From contig NZ_FNON01000003.1 in the NCBI RefSeq assembly GCF_900107045.1, positions 124,001-188,000 on the forward strand: DNA of 64,000 nucleotides. Direction: 5' to 3'. The notes beneath the pieces are model-generated. The model had not been told where the DNA came from. It saw only the letters and a list, made by a program, of their open reading frames with translations, and did no database searches. Shown piece after piece: positions 41,413-49,773 of this stretch; the first letter of the stretch is position 1; the number at the start of each line of letters is the position of its first letter. Made by a program: the position numbers and the translations under genes. Origin of the DNA: Amycolatopsis xylanica (lineage in GTDB: Bacteria > Actinomycetota > Actinomycetes > Mycobacteriales > Pseudonocardiaceae).

Positions 41413-42222
41413 CTAGAGCACCGCCTTCCCGAGTCTGACGGCGGGGGTGCCAAGTGCGCGCTGAGCAGGCACTCCGACGCTGGCGAACTCCGAAACGAGC
41501 AGCTCAGGGAGCTCGTCGAGGCCGCGGATGGCGTGCACGCCGTCGGGCACCGTGTGGCCGGTGGCGTCGCGGTCGAGCCAGACGGCGCCGAGGCCCGCGT
41601 TGTGCGCGCCGATCGCGTCCGTGTCGAGCTTGTCGCCGACGTGGACGGCGTCGGCGGGCGCGCAGCCCGCCGCGTGGCAGACCGAGTGGAACATCACCGG
41701 GTGCGGTTTGGCGACGCCGAGCTCACCGGCGATGGCGACGTGATCGAAGTAGGACGCGAGGCCGAGGTCGGCGATCTTGCGGCGCTGGTGCACGCCGGAG
41801 GCGTTGGTGACCGCGGCGATGAGGACGCCGGCGGCGCGTAGCCAGTCGAGGCACGGCAGGACGTCCTCGAACAGGCGGAAGGAGCGGGCCAGCAGCTCCC
41901 GACGGCGTCGCTCGAAGTCAGCGACGTCCTCGGCGGCCGCCAGCACGCCCATCTCCGCGAGAAAGCATTCGGTGCGGCGGTGGTGCATGGTGGCGTAGTC
42001 GAGTTCGCCTGCCACCACCATCGCCACATGCTCTTCGGTGATCAAGTCCCACAACGGCCACATGTCCGGCCGTCCGGTCAACGCGTCCAGCGTGCACCGG
42101 ATCGCCGCCGTGCAGTCGATCAACGTGTCGTCAATGTCCAAACAGACCAGACGTAACTCTGGCGGCGACCACGGAGCGGGGGCGATTTGCGGTGTCGTCG
42201 GGGAGGCAAGCGCAAAATCCAC
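41413..42222 (-). CDS. HAD-superfamily hydrolase
   Basis: 269 aa. HAD motif I VCLDIDDTLIDCT (nucleophile Asp), motif II IAAVTNASG, motif III with Lys in GVAKPHPVMF, motif IV VHVGDKLDTDAIGAHNAG. A helical cap between motifs I and II makes it a subfamily-I phosphatase, phosphonatase or epoxide-like hydrolase; the substrate is not visible. It follows gltX in the same direction, 108 bases on, a common placement in actinobacteria. No signal peptide. Confidence 0.9.
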   Translation of the reverse strand: MDFALASPTTPQIAPAPWSPPELRLVCLDIDDTLIDCTAAIRCTLDALTGRPDMWPLWDLITEEHVAMVVAGELDYATMHHRRTECFLAEMGVLAAAEDVADFERRRRELLARSFRLFEDVLPCLDWLRAAGVLIAAVTNASGVHQRRKIADLGLASYFDHVAIAGELGVAKPHPVMFHSVCHAAGCAPADAVHVGDKLDTDAIGAHNAGLGAVWLDRDATGHTVPDGVHAIRGLDELPELLVSEFASVGVPAQRALGTPAVRLGKAVL

Positions 42223-42330
42223 TTAGCGAGGCTAGGCCAAGTCCGGCCGCTCCGACTCGGCCAAGGAGGTGATTAGCGGTGGTCTGTTTCGACGAACCGG
42301 TGCTACTCCCAGTTGGTGAGACGCGATCTT

Positions 42331-43812
42331 TCAGTTACCGGGCAGCGCTCGGCGCAACCGTCCCAGTGAGACGTCACGGCCCAGCAGCTCCATCGACTCG
42401 TACAGCGGCGGGGAAACCGTACGTCCGGTGATCGCCACCCGGACCGGACCGAAAGCCTTGCGCGGCTTGAGACCCAGACCGTCCACAAGGGCCGATTTGA
42501 GCGCCTCCTCGATTGCTGAAGTCTCCCAAGCAGGCAACGCCTCCAGCGCCGAAATCGCCGCCTGGAGCACGGGTTCCGCGTCGGCGCCGAGGTTCTTCGA
42601 CGCCGCATCGGGCTCCGGTGCGAAGTTTTCGTCGTCGGCGAAAAGGAAGCCGAGCATCGGCGCCGCTTCCGAGAGCACGGTCACACGTTCCTGCACCAGC
42701 GGCGCGATCGCACGGAGTTTGGTGAGCAGTTCGTCACTTGACTCCGCGGGCAGCACGCCCGCGGTCACGAGGTAAGGCACCACACGGGTGACGAAGTCCT
42801 CCGGCGCCAATGCACGCACGTGCGTCCCATTGATCGACTCGGCCTTCTTGAGGTCGAACCGCGCCGGATTCGCGCTCACCTTCGAGATGTCGAAGGCGGC
42901 GACCAGCTCGTCGACGCTGAAGATGTCGCGGTCGTCGGCGATGGACCAGCCGAGCAGCGACAGGTAGTTCAGCAGGCCTTCCTTGATGAAGCCCCGGTCG
43001 CGGTAGTTGAAAAGGTTCGACGAAGGGTCCCTTTTGGACAGTTTCTTGTTGCCGTCGCCCAGCACGGAGGGCAGGTGGCCGAACTCCGGCGTGAAATCGG
43101 TTACGCCGATGCGGCGCAGCGCCGCGTACAGCGCGATCTGGCGCGGCGTCGACGGCAGCAGGTCCTCGCCGCGCAGCACGTGCGTGATGCGCATCAGCGC
43201 GTCGTCGACCGGGTTGGTCAGCGTGTACAGCGGCTCGCCGTTGTTGCGCACCAGCACCGGGTCCGGGATCGTGCCGGCCGGGAACGAGATGTCGCCGCGC
43301 ACGAGGTCGGTCCAGCCGAGGTCCTCGTCCGGCATCCGCAGCCGCAGCACCGGCTTGCGACCTTCGGCGCGGAACGCCTCACGCTGCTCCTCGGTCAGGT
43401 CACGGTCGAAGTTGTCGTACCCGAGCTTCGGGTCCTGACCTGCCGCCTTGCGCCGCGCCTCGACCTCTTCGTTGGTCGAGAAGGCTTCGTAAAGCTCGCC
43501 CGCCGCAAGGAGCTTCGCGGCGACGTCGGCGTAGATGTCACGCCGCTCGCTCTGGCGGTACGGGCCGTATTCGCCGCCTGCCTCGGGGCCCTCGTCCCAG
43601 TCAAGGCCCAGCCAGCGCAGCCCGTCGAGCAGCTGCTCGTACGACTCCTGCGAGTCGCGCGCGGCGTCGGTGTCCTCGATGCGGAACACCAGGGTGCCGC
43701 CGTGGTGACGGGCGAAGGCCCAGTTGAACAGCGCCGTGCGGATCAACCCGACGTGCGGGGTTCCGGTCGGCGACGGGCAGAAGCGGGCGCGAACAGGCGT
43801 GGTCTCAGTCAT
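42331..43812 (-). CDS. gltX: glutamate-tRNA ligase
   Basis: 493 aa, ATG at 43812 ([17 protein letters not shown]). Class I synthetase signatures: [12 protein letters not shown] (HIGH region) and [10 protein letters not shown] (KMSKS region), [31 protein letters not shown]. The full C-terminal anticodon-binding domain is present. The enzyme charges tRNA-Glu and, where GlnRS is absent as in most actinobacteria, also tRNA-Gln for GatCAB transamidation; both tRNAs lie just downstream. Divergent from the FAD enzyme at 43913. Confidence 0.97.
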   Translation of the reverse strand: MTETTPVRARFCPSPTGTPHVGLIRTALFNWAFARHHGGTLVFRIEDTDAARDSQESYEQLLDGLRWLGLDWDEGPEAGGEYGPYRQSERRDIYADVAAKLLAAGELYEAFSTNEEVEARRKAAGQDPKLGYDNFDRDLTEEQREAFRAEGRKPVLRLRMPDEDLGWTDLVRGDISFPAGTIPDPVLVRNNGEPLYTLTNPVDDALMRITHVLRGEDLLPSTPRQIALYAALRRIGVTDFTPEFGHLPSVLGDGNKKLSKRDPSSNLFNYRDRGFIKEGLLNYLSLLGWSIADDRDIFSVDELVAAFDISKVSANPARFDLKKAESINGTHVRALAPEDFVTRVVPYLVTAGVLPAESSDELLTKLRAIAPLVQERVTVLSEAAPMLGFLFADDENFAPEPDAASKNLGADAEPVLQAAISALEALPAWETSAIEEALKSALVDGLGLKPRKAFGPVRVAITGRTVSPPLYESMELLGRDVSLGRLRRALPGN

Positions 43813-43912
43813 AGCCCGATCAGCGTATCTGCCCATTAGGTCCTTGACGCACGGAAGGTCCCCGGTGCATCCTCGATTTATTCAACAAGTGATGAATAAG
43901 GGGATGATGGAG

Positions 43913-45157
43913 ATGACCGAGCGCACGGACTGCGTGGTCGTCGGCGGCGGACCTGCCGGGATGGTGCTGGGATTGCTGCTGGCCAGGGCCGGTGTGCGGG
44001 TGACCGTCATGGAGAAGCACGCCGACTTCCTGCGTGACTTCCGCGGCGACACCGTGCACCCGTCGACGCTGACGCTGCTCGACGAACTGGGGCTGGGCGA
44101 GAAGTTCCACGCGCTGCCGCACAGCGAGATCCAGCGGATCGGCTTCCCGAAGGACGACGGCGGGCTGCTGATCTTCGGCGACCTGAGCAGGCTGAAGGTG
44201 CCGCACCCGTACGTCGCGATGGTCCCGCAGTGGGACTTCCTCGACCTGATGGCTGAAGCAGGCAAGGCCGAGAAGACGTTCGACCTGCGGATGAGCACCG
44301 AGATGACCGGCCTGATCCGTGAGCACGGCAAGGTCACCGGCGTCCGGTACCGCACCGAGGGCGGCGAGGAGCGCGAGTTGCGCAGCAACCTGGTCGTGGC
44401 GGCCGATGGGCGCTGGTCGCTCGCGCGGCGCGAGTCGGGACTGCGGCCGAACGACTACGGCGTGCCGTTCGACGCGTGGTGGTTCCGCCTGTCACGCCCG
44501 GCCGAGCAGGGCCTGAGCGGCGCGCAGATCATGCCGGAGATGAAGAACCGCCGCTTCGGCGTGCCGTTGCCGCGGGTCGGCTACTACCAGATCGCCTACC
44601 TCGCGCCGAAGGGCGAAGACCTGCGCAGGCAAGGGATCGAGAAGTTCCGCGAGACCGTCACCGCGCTGTTCCCGGCGTTCGCGGACCGCGTCGGCGAGCT
44701 CGAGTCGATGGACGACGTCAAACTGCTCGACGTCAAGCTGAACCGGCTGCACCGCTGGCACGTCGACGGCCTGCTCTGCATCGGCGACGCGGCGCACGCG
44801 ATGTCACCCGTCGGTGGCGTCGGCATCAACCTGGCGGTGCAGGACGCCGTCGCGACCGCGACCCTGCTGGCCAAGCCGCTGCTGTCCGGCACGATCGGCG
44901 CCAAGGACCTGGCGAAGGTCCGCGCGCGCCGCTGGCTGCCGACCGTGCTGGTGCAGGCACTGCAGCGGGTGATGCACAAGGCCGTCATGCGCCCGGTGAT
45001 GGAGGGCAGGCGCAATGGCCCGCCCCCGCTGATGATCAAGCTGATGGAGCGCTTCCCGCGCACCTCGATCGTGCCCGCCTACCTGCTCGGCGTCGGGTTC
45101 CGCCCCGAGCACGCGCCGGACTTCGCGCGGCGCGCTACAGAGCCTGCACGGGGTTAG
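43913..45157 (+). CDS. FAD-dependent oxidoreductase (PHBH-type aromatic hydroxylase fold)
   Basis: 414 aa from ATG 43913, 9 bases after AAGGGG; ATGs at 43892, 43904 and 43907 are alternatives. FAD-binding CVVVGGGPAGMVLGLLLARAG, the DG motif VVAADGRWS, and the GD motif LLCIGDAAHAMSPVGGVGINLAVQDA, as in flavoprotein mono-oxygenases of the p-hydroxybenzoate hydroxylase class. Substrate unknown; similar genes in Streptomyces relatives are annotated as general FAD oxidoreductases. Its 3' end overlaps the convergent FAH-family gene by 23 bases, so both transcripts are complementary there. Confidence 0.88.
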   Translation: MTERTDCVVVGGGPAGMVLGLLLARAGVRVTVMEKHADFLRDFRGDTVHPSTLTLLDELGLGEKFHALPHSEIQRIGFPKDDGGLLIFGDLSRLKVPHPYVAMVPQWDFLDLMAEAGKAEKTFDLRMSTEMTGLIREHGKVTGVRYRTEGGEERELRSNLVVAADGRWSLARRESGLRPNDYGVPFDAWWFRLSRPAEQGLSGAQIMPEMKNRRFGVPLPRVGYYQIAYLAPKGEDLRRQGIEKFRETVTALFPAFADRVGELESMDDVKLLDVKLNRLHRWHVDGLLCIGDAAHAMSPVGGVGINLAVQDAVATATLLAKPLLSGTIGAKDLAKVRARRWLPTVLVQALQRVMHKAVMRPVMEGRRNGPPPLMIKLMERFPRTSIVPAYLLGVGFRPEHAPDFARRATEPARG

Positions 45158-45905
45158 TCAGCGTCCCGATGCCCTCGATGGTGATCGAAACCTGCTGCCC
45201 GTCGACGATCGGGCCGACCCCCTCCGGGGTGCCGGTCAGGATCACGTCGCCGGGCAGCAGCGTCATGACACCGGAGACGAACTCGACCAGCTCGGGGATC
45301 TTGTGCACCAGGTCGGAGGTGCGCCCGTCCTGCTTGAGCTCACCGTCCACTTCGGTCCGCAGCGCCAGGTCGGACGCGTCGATCGAGGTCTCGATCCACG
45401 GGCCCAGCGGGCAGAACGTGTCGTAGCCCTTGGCGCGGCCCCACTGCCCGTCGGACTTCTGCAGGTCACGCGCGGAAACGTCGTTGGCGACGGTGTAGCC
45501 GAGAATCACGCTCGACGCGCGCGCGGCGCTGACGTTCTTGATCGGCTGGCCGATGACGATGGCCAGCTCACCCTCGAAGTCGATCCGGCCGACGTCGCCG
45601 GGCCGCTTGATGGCCGCGTTGGGGCCGATCACCGTGGTCGACGGCTTGATGAAGGTCATCGGTGAGGCAGGCACCTCGTTGCCGAACTCGGCCGCGTGCT
45701 TCGCGTAGTTGCGCCCGACGGCGATGATCTTCGACGGCAGGATCGGCGCCAGCAGGCGGACATCCGCCAGCGGCCACCGTTTCCCGGTGAAGTTCGGGGT
45801 GCCGAAGGGGTGCTCGGCGATCTCCAGCACCTGGGCGTCGTCACCGTCCCCCTCGACCGAAGCGAAGGCGACACCACCGGGATGAGCAATACGGGCTAAG
45901 CGCAC
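45135..45905 (-). CDS. fumarylacetoacetate hydrolase family protein
   Basis: 256 aa. SKIIAVGRNYAKHAAEFGNEVP, PMTFIKPSTTVIGP, RIDFEGELAIVIG (Glu metal ligands), YTVANDVSARDLQ, LGPWIETSID and LLPGDVILTGTPEGVGP are the FAH C-domain landmarks with metal-binding Glu/Asp. Members hydrolyse or decarboxylate acylpyruvates and oxaloacetate-like 2-oxo acids; this short form is typical of acylpyruvase or oxaloacetate-decarboxylase-like proteins. It lies between gltX and cimA in an order I believe is common in actinobacteria. Confidence 0.92.
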   Translation of the reverse strand: MRLARIAHPGGVAFASVEGDGDDAQVLEIAEHPFGTPNFTGKRWPLADVRLLAPILPSKIIAVGRNYAKHAAEFGNEVPASPMTFIKPSTTVIGPNAAIKRPGDVGRIDFEGELAIVIGQPIKNVSAARASSVILGYTVANDVSARDLQKSDGQWGRAKGYDTFCPLGPWIETSIDASDLALRTEVDGELKQDGRTSDLVHKIPELVEFVSGVMTLLPGDVILTGTPEGVGPIVDGQQVSITIEGIGTLTNPVQAL

Positions 45906-45918
45906 GCTGCCGAGCTTA

Positions 45919-46437
45919 CTAGGTCAACTTGAGCGTGCTCTTGGCCAGCTCGTAGGCCTTGACGTTGGTGTCGAAGGTCTCCTGGTCGAGCCCGCCGACC
46001 TCGAGCAGGATCACCGAGTTCGCGGCGGACACGGCCAGCACCCGCTTCGGCATCTCGATGTCGTCCTGCTTGATGACGTAACTCACTTCCTTGCCCGCGA
46101 TGCCGCCCGCGGTGACGTCGGAGTACGCGAACCCCTCGGCGCCCTTGGACTTGGTGGCGAAGGTCTTCAGCCCGGACTCGAGGTCGGTGGCGGTGGTCTT
46201 GTAGACGCGCAGGAAACCGAGGCTGCCCGCCGGCTTCGAGTCGATCTCGCACAGGATCTCGCTGCCCGCGTCGACCGTGCCCGCCTTCCACTTCTCGGCG
46301 ATCTTGAAGGTGACCGGCATCGGGCAGGGCGAGCCCGCCGGGCCGACTTCGGCGGCCGCGGCCGCGGGCTTCGGGTCGCCGTCGGAGCCGCATCCGGCGG
46401 CCAGCAGCAGAGCGACGAGCGGTACAAGCTTTTTCAT
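45919..46437 (-). CDS. putative lipoprotein, function unknown
   Basis: 172 aa. Signal peptide MKKLVPLVALLLAAGCGSD with lipobox LAAGC, so membrane-anchored outside. The domain is soluble alpha/beta (VTFKIAEKWKAG, ILCEIDSKPAGSLGFLRVY, EVSYVIKQDDIEMPKR), with two cysteines that may pair. It resembles actinobacterial lipoproteins of LpqN or DUF type, but I do not recognise it firmly. It lies 13 bases before the FAH-family gene and may be transcribed with it. Confidence 0.75.
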   Translation of the reverse strand: MKKLVPLVALLLAAGCGSDGDPKPAAAAAEVGPAGSPCPMPVTFKIAEKWKAGTVDAGSEILCEIDSKPAGSLGFLRVYKTTATDLESGLKTFATKSKGAEGFAYSDVTAGGIAGKEVSYVIKQDDIEMPKRVLAVSAANSVILLEVGGLDQETFDTNVKAYELAKSTLKLT

Positions 46438-46485
46438 GTTCTTCCCCCAGGCGAGTCAGGCAGGATCACCTTAGTCCCGCGGCCA

Positions 46486-46512
46486 TGTCACGTCTGCCGG
46501 GTTTCACACGTC
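46486..46512 (+). promoter_or_regulatory. ECF41-type promoter before SnoaL-fused sigma gene
   Basis: TGTCACG (46486-46492), 16 bases, CGTC (46509-46512): matches the published ECF41 consensus TGTCACA-N16-CGTC in 10 of 11 positions. Expected transcription start about 46518, only a few bases before ATG 46521, so the message would be nearly leaderless. Suggests autoregulation or control by the ECF41 factor at 10494. Confidence 0.6.
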
Positions 46513-46520
46513 GAGGGGAC

Positions 46521-47372
46521 ATGATGAACGACTTCTCCCTGGCGGAGCGCTTCGAGGAAAACCGCTCCCAGCTGCGCTCGGTCGCGTACCGGATGCTCGG
46601 CTCGACCAGTGAGGCCGACGACGCCGTCCAGGAGGCCTGGCTGCGGCTGAGCCGGTCGGACACCAGCGAGGTCGAGAACCTGGCAGCCTGGCTGACCACG
46701 GTCGTCGGGCGGGTCTGCCTGGACATGCTGCGCTCGCGCAAGTCGCGCGGCGAGGAGCCGCTCGGCGTGCACGTGCCCGACCCGATCGTGAGCCTGGACC
46801 CCGAGCAGGAAACGCTGATGGCCGACTCGGTCGGCCTCGCGCTGCTCGTCGTGCTGGAGACCCTCTCCCCCGCCGAGCGCCTGTCGTTCGTGCTGCACGA
46901 CATGTTCGGCGTGCCTTTCGACGACATCGCGACCATCGCGGGCCGTACGCCCGCCGCGACGCGGCAGCTCGCGAGCCGGGCACGGCGGCGGGTGCAGGGG
47001 GTTCCGGCGCCTGAGACGGATCTCACGCGCCAGCGGACGGTCGTCGAGGCGTTCATCGCGGCTTCGCGCGGCGGGGACTTCGACGCGCTCGTGGCGGTGC
47101 TCGATCCCGATGTCGTGCTGCACGTCGACGGTGGGACTTTCTCGAAGGTCGTGCGCGGCGCGGCCGAGGTGGCCGGGCAGGCGCTCATGTTCTCGCGGCT
47201 CGCGCCGTACTCGCGCCCTGCGCTCATCAATGGCGCTTGGGGGATTTTGACCGCGCCGGAAGGGAAACCGGCTTCGGTGATGGCGTTCACCGTGCGCGAC
47301 GGGCTGGTGGCCGAGCTGCACATCTTGGCCGACCCCGAGCGGCTCGGGCGGCTGGAGGTTAAGGACTCGTGA
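46521..47372 (+). CDS. ECF sigma factor with C-terminal SnoaL-like domain (SigJ/ECF41-related)
   Basis: 283 aa; ATG at 46521 (or 46524) behind GAGGGGAC. An upstream ATG at 46485 belongs to the promoter motif. Sigma-2: RSVAYRMLGSTSEADDAVQEAW; sigma-4: SPAERLSFVLHDMFGVPFDDIA; SnoaL-like domain from about residue 175, with HVDGGTFSK and ADPERL in the places of ECF41 DGGGK and NPDKL. It thus belongs to the neighbouring SnoaL-fused ECF groups rather than strict ECF41. No adjacent target gene is apparent. TGA stop lies in a perfect class A hairpin. Confidence 0.88.
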   Translation: MMNDFSLAERFEENRSQLRSVAYRMLGSTSEADDAVQEAWLRLSRSDTSEVENLAAWLTTVVGRVCLDMLRSRKSRGEEPLGVHVPDPIVSLDPEQETLMADSVGLALLVVLETLSPAERLSFVLHDMFGVPFDDIATIAGRTPAATRQLASRARRRVQGVPAPETDLTRQRTVVEAFIAASRGGDFDALVAVLDPDVVLHVDGGTFSKVVRGAAEVAGQALMFSRLAPYSRPALINGAWGILTAPEGKPASVMAFTVRDGLVAELHILADPERLGRLEVKDS

Positions 47373-47409
47373 GTGGCGTTGCCGGTTAGAACCGGCAACG
47401 CCACTCACG
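47368..47409. terminator. class A hairpin between sigma gene and cimA
   Basis: Perfect 20-base arms CGTGAGTGGCGTTGCCGGTT around AG. Contains the sigma-gene TGA stop (47370-47372) and ends 2 bases before the cimA stop, so it should end both convergent transcripts. Confidence 0.75.
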
Positions 47410-47411
47410 AC

Positions 47412-49049
47412 CTACTTGGTCACCAGGGATTCGCGGACCGTGGCGGCCTTGTGGACGAGCGCGTCGCAGAGCGCGAGCCAGCTCGCCTCGACGATGTTGC
47501 CGTGCACGCCGACGGTGGTCCACTCCGTGTGGCCGTCGGTGGTTTCGACCAGTACTCGCGTAACGGCGTCAGTACCGGGATGCCCGGGGAGAATGCGCAC
47601 CTTGTAGTCGGCCAGCTCCACGGTGTCCAGCCACGGCAGGTGCGGGGTCAGCGCCTCGCGCAGCGCAGCGTCCAGCGCGTGGACCGGCCCGGTGCCCTCG
47701 GCGGTCGCGATGACGCGCTGGTCGCCGACGTGCACGCGGACCGTCGCCTCGGAGACCACCTCGCCGTCGGCGCGGTGGTCCATCACCACCCGGTAGGACT
47801 CGAGCACGAACGGCGGCTCGTCGAGAAAATCGCTGCCGATTTCGCGGTGCAGCAACAGTTCCAGTGAGGCGTCGGCGGCTTCGAACGACCAGCCCTCCGA
47901 TTCCAGCAGCTTCACCTTGCGCACCGAGCGCGTCAAGGCTTCGGGCTGACCGGCAAGGTCAACCCCGAGCTCACGTCCCTTGAGTTCGAGGCTGGCCCTG
48001 CCGGCCATCTCGGTGACCAGAACCCGCATGTCATTGCCGACGGAAGCTGGATCGATGTGGTTGTACAGCAACGGATCCACCTTGATCGCGCTCGCGTGCA
48101 GGCCCGCCTTGTGGGCGAACGCTGACGAACCGACATACGCCTGGTGGGTGTCGGGTGCGAGATTCGCGATTTCGGCAAGGGCATGGGAGACCCGGGTGAG
48201 CTCGGCGGCGCGTCCGGTCGGGAGCACCTCCATGCCGAGCTTGGCCACCAAGTTTCCCGTGACGGCGAACAGATCGGCGTTGCCCGCCCGTTCGCCGTAC
48301 CCATTGGCGGTGCACTGGACGTGCGTCGCGCCGGCCTGCACCGCGGCGATGGAGTTCGCCACCGCGCAGGAAGTATCGTCCTGGCAATGGATCCCGAGCC
48401 GGAATCCGGTCTTGTCCTTGATCGTCCGCACGGTCTCCGCGAGCCCCAGCGGCAACTGCCCGCCATTCGTGTCACACAGGACCATGACGTCCGCCCCGCC
48501 ACTCGCGGCCGCGTCGAGCACCCGGTACGACGTCTCCGGCGAGAACTCATACCCGTCGAAGAAGTGTTCCAGGTCAACGAAAACCCGGCGCCCCTCAGCC
48601 ACCAGGAAGCTCACGGTGTCCCGCACCATCTCGCACGCCTCGTCGACATCGACGCGCAGCGCCCGCTCGATGTGCCGCAGATCGGACTTCGCGACCAGCG
48701 TGATCACCGGCGCCTGCGAGTCCAGCAGTGCCCTGACCTGCTTGTCCTGGTCGGCTGTGGTGTTCGCCTTCCGTGTCGACCCGAACGCGACCAGCGCCGC
48801 GTGCTTCAGCTGGAGCTCGCCCGCCGCGGCCTTCGCGAAGAACTCGGTGTCCTTCGGCAGCGCGCCCGGCCAGCCGCCCTCGATGAAACCCACACCCAGC
48901 TCGTCGAGCAGCCTGGCGACGGCCAGCTTGTCCGCGACGGAATAGGTGATGCCTTCACGCTGCGCACCGTCGCGCAGGGTGGTGTCGTAAAGGTGGAAAT
49001 CGTCGCCGAGCGGCGTATCGGCGGGCTCCTGGCGGGTCACTGCGGTCAT
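47412..49049 (-). CDS. cimA: citramalate synthase
   Basis: 545 aa from ATG 49049; GTG 49040 is better spaced from GAGGAG and equally possible. HMGL-like TIM barrel: YDTTLRDGAQREGI (metal and substrate), FIEGGWPGA, CDTNGGQLPLG, GIHCQDDTSCAVANSIAAV (metal His), ANGYGERAGNADL, followed by a C-terminal regulatory domain of about 130 residues (LLLHREIGSDF...VEASWLALCDAL). It condenses pyruvate and acetyl-CoA to citramalate for 2-oxobutanoate and isoleucine synthesis; the related 2-isopropylmalate synthase has a different length. It is preceded by an attenuator with an isoleucine leader peptide. Confidence 0.93.
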   Translation of the reverse strand: MTAVTRQEPADTPLGDDFHLYDTTLRDGAQREGITYSVADKLAVARLLDELGVGFIEGGWPGALPKDTEFFAKAAAGELQLKHAALVAFGSTRKANTTADQDKQVRALLDSQAPVITLVAKSDLRHIERALRVDVDEACEMVRDTVSFLVAEGRRVFVDLEHFFDGYEFSPETSYRVLDAAASGGADVMVLCDTNGGQLPLGLAETVRTIKDKTGFRLGIHCQDDTSCAVANSIAAVQAGATHVQCTANGYGERAGNADLFAVTGNLVAKLGMEVLPTGRAAELTRVSHALAEIANLAPDTHQAYVGSSAFAHKAGLHASAIKVDPLLYNHIDPASVGNDMRVLVTEMAGRASLELKGRELGVDLAGQPEALTRSVRKVKLLESEGWSFEAADASLELLLHREIGSDFLDEPPFVLESYRVVMDHRADGEVVSEATVRVHVGDQRVIATAEGTGPVHALDAALREALTPHLPWLDTVELADYKVRILPGHPGTDAVTRVLVETTDGHTEWTTVGVHGNIVEASWLALCDALVHKAATVRESLVTK

Positions 49050-49070
49050 CTCCTCTTGAGGCAGGGCAAC

Positions 49071-49102
49071 AAAAAAACCTCCCGCTGGGGTGCGAGAGGT
49101 TT
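49071..49102 (-). terminator. attenuator terminator before cimA
   Basis: On the minus strand AAACCTCTCGC, loop ACCCCA, GCGGGAGGTTT, then a run of Ts (seven in all): an intrinsic terminator 22 bases before cimA ATG. A second hairpin (GTGCTC, CACAA, GAGCAC; 49112-49128) and a GCGCGCC/GGCGCGC pair around it could form the alternative folds of ribosome-mediated attenuation. Confidence 0.85.
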
Positions 49103-49130
49103 GCGCGCCTGGTGTGCTCTTGTGGAGCAC

Positions 49131-49172
49131 CTACCCGGCGCGCTGCGCAATAATGATGGAGAAGGAAGCCAT
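49131..49172 (-). CDS. isoleucine leader peptide of cimA attenuator
   Basis: 13 codons, MASFSIIIAQRAG, with three consecutive Ile codons (ATC ATT ATT), stop TAG 29 bases before the attenuator terminator. Ribosome stalling at the Ile run when Ile-tRNA is scarce should prevent terminator formation and let RNA polymerase reach cimA. No ribosome binding site precedes the ATG; a weak TTGGAA-17-CATGAT promoter just upstream would give a leaderless message. Confidence 0.75.
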   Translation of the reverse strand: MASFSIIIAQRAG

Positions 49173-49440
49173 ACCGGGATCATGCCATACCGCGTCAAGC
49201 TTTCCAACCCTCGGTCCCATTTCCCACTCCTTGGACGCTGGTCCAGTCCACTTTTCGCTGGGATAAAGCGGGCTTTATCCCGGGTTCGGCGTGGGGACTG
49301 GGGCTTCGGTGTCCGGAGTCTTCCGCAGGGCTGGGCGGGTGGGATGAATGGGGCTGCTGCGTCGCTCAGCGTTGTGAACGTGGCTTTCATGCGTTCGGCC
49401 GAGCCGGGATGGCCTTGCCGGAGCCCGGAGGCTTCGTTCG
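49173..49440. repeat. cimA promoter region and GGGATAAAGC palindrome
   Basis: No gene. The cimA leader promoter should lie in the first 40 bases. At 49260-49281 stands GGGATAAAGC-GG-GCTTTATCCC, which shares the 18 bases AGCGGGCTTTATCCCGGG with the hairpin after serA. A decayed copy of the GTTGTGAACG palindrome is at about 49372-49395. Confidence 0.5.
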
Positions 49441-49579
49441 AGTGAGGGCCTCCCTCACCCAGGTCGGGCCAGTGAGGGCCTCCCTCACCCAAGTGGAGCC
49501 AGTCAGGGCCTCCCTCACCAAGCTATACGAGGTGAGGGCCTCCCTCACCAAGCCAAGGTTGGTGAGGGAGGCCCTCACT
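49441..49579. repeat. class C palindrome array (4 direct + 1 inverted unit)
   Basis: Copies of AGTGAGGG-CCT-CCCTCACC type start at 49441, 49471, 49501, 49531 and 49561, an exact 30-bp period. The last copy has centre AGG, as in the array at 24639. Confidence 0.88.
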
Positions 49580-49591
49580 AGGCCGCCGTTG

Positions 49592-49762
49592 TATGAAGGC
49601 TCCCCTCATACACCCCTGCCCGTATGAAGGCTCCCTTCATCACGCATAGCTGGATGAAGGCTCCCCTCATCCAACGCGGGCTGTATGAAGGCTCCCTTCA
49701 TACAGCTAGGCCGGATGAAGGCTCCCCTCATACAACCCAGCCGGATGAAGGGAGCCTTCATA
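49592..49762. repeat. class B palindrome array (5 direct + 1 inverted unit)
   Basis: Copies of TATGAAGG-CTC-CCTTCATA type start at 49592, 49623, 49653, 49684, 49714 and 49744 (30-31 bp period). The last has centre GAG and ends 12 bases before the stop of the leftward substrate-binding protein gene. Confidence 0.88.
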
Positions 49763-49773
49763 CAAACCCCCGC

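Noticed and set aside
46485..46520. ATG at 46485 as start of the sigma factor
   Set aside because: It is the start of the TGTCACG promoter element; ATG 46521 has a ribosome binding site and fits the family N-terminus.
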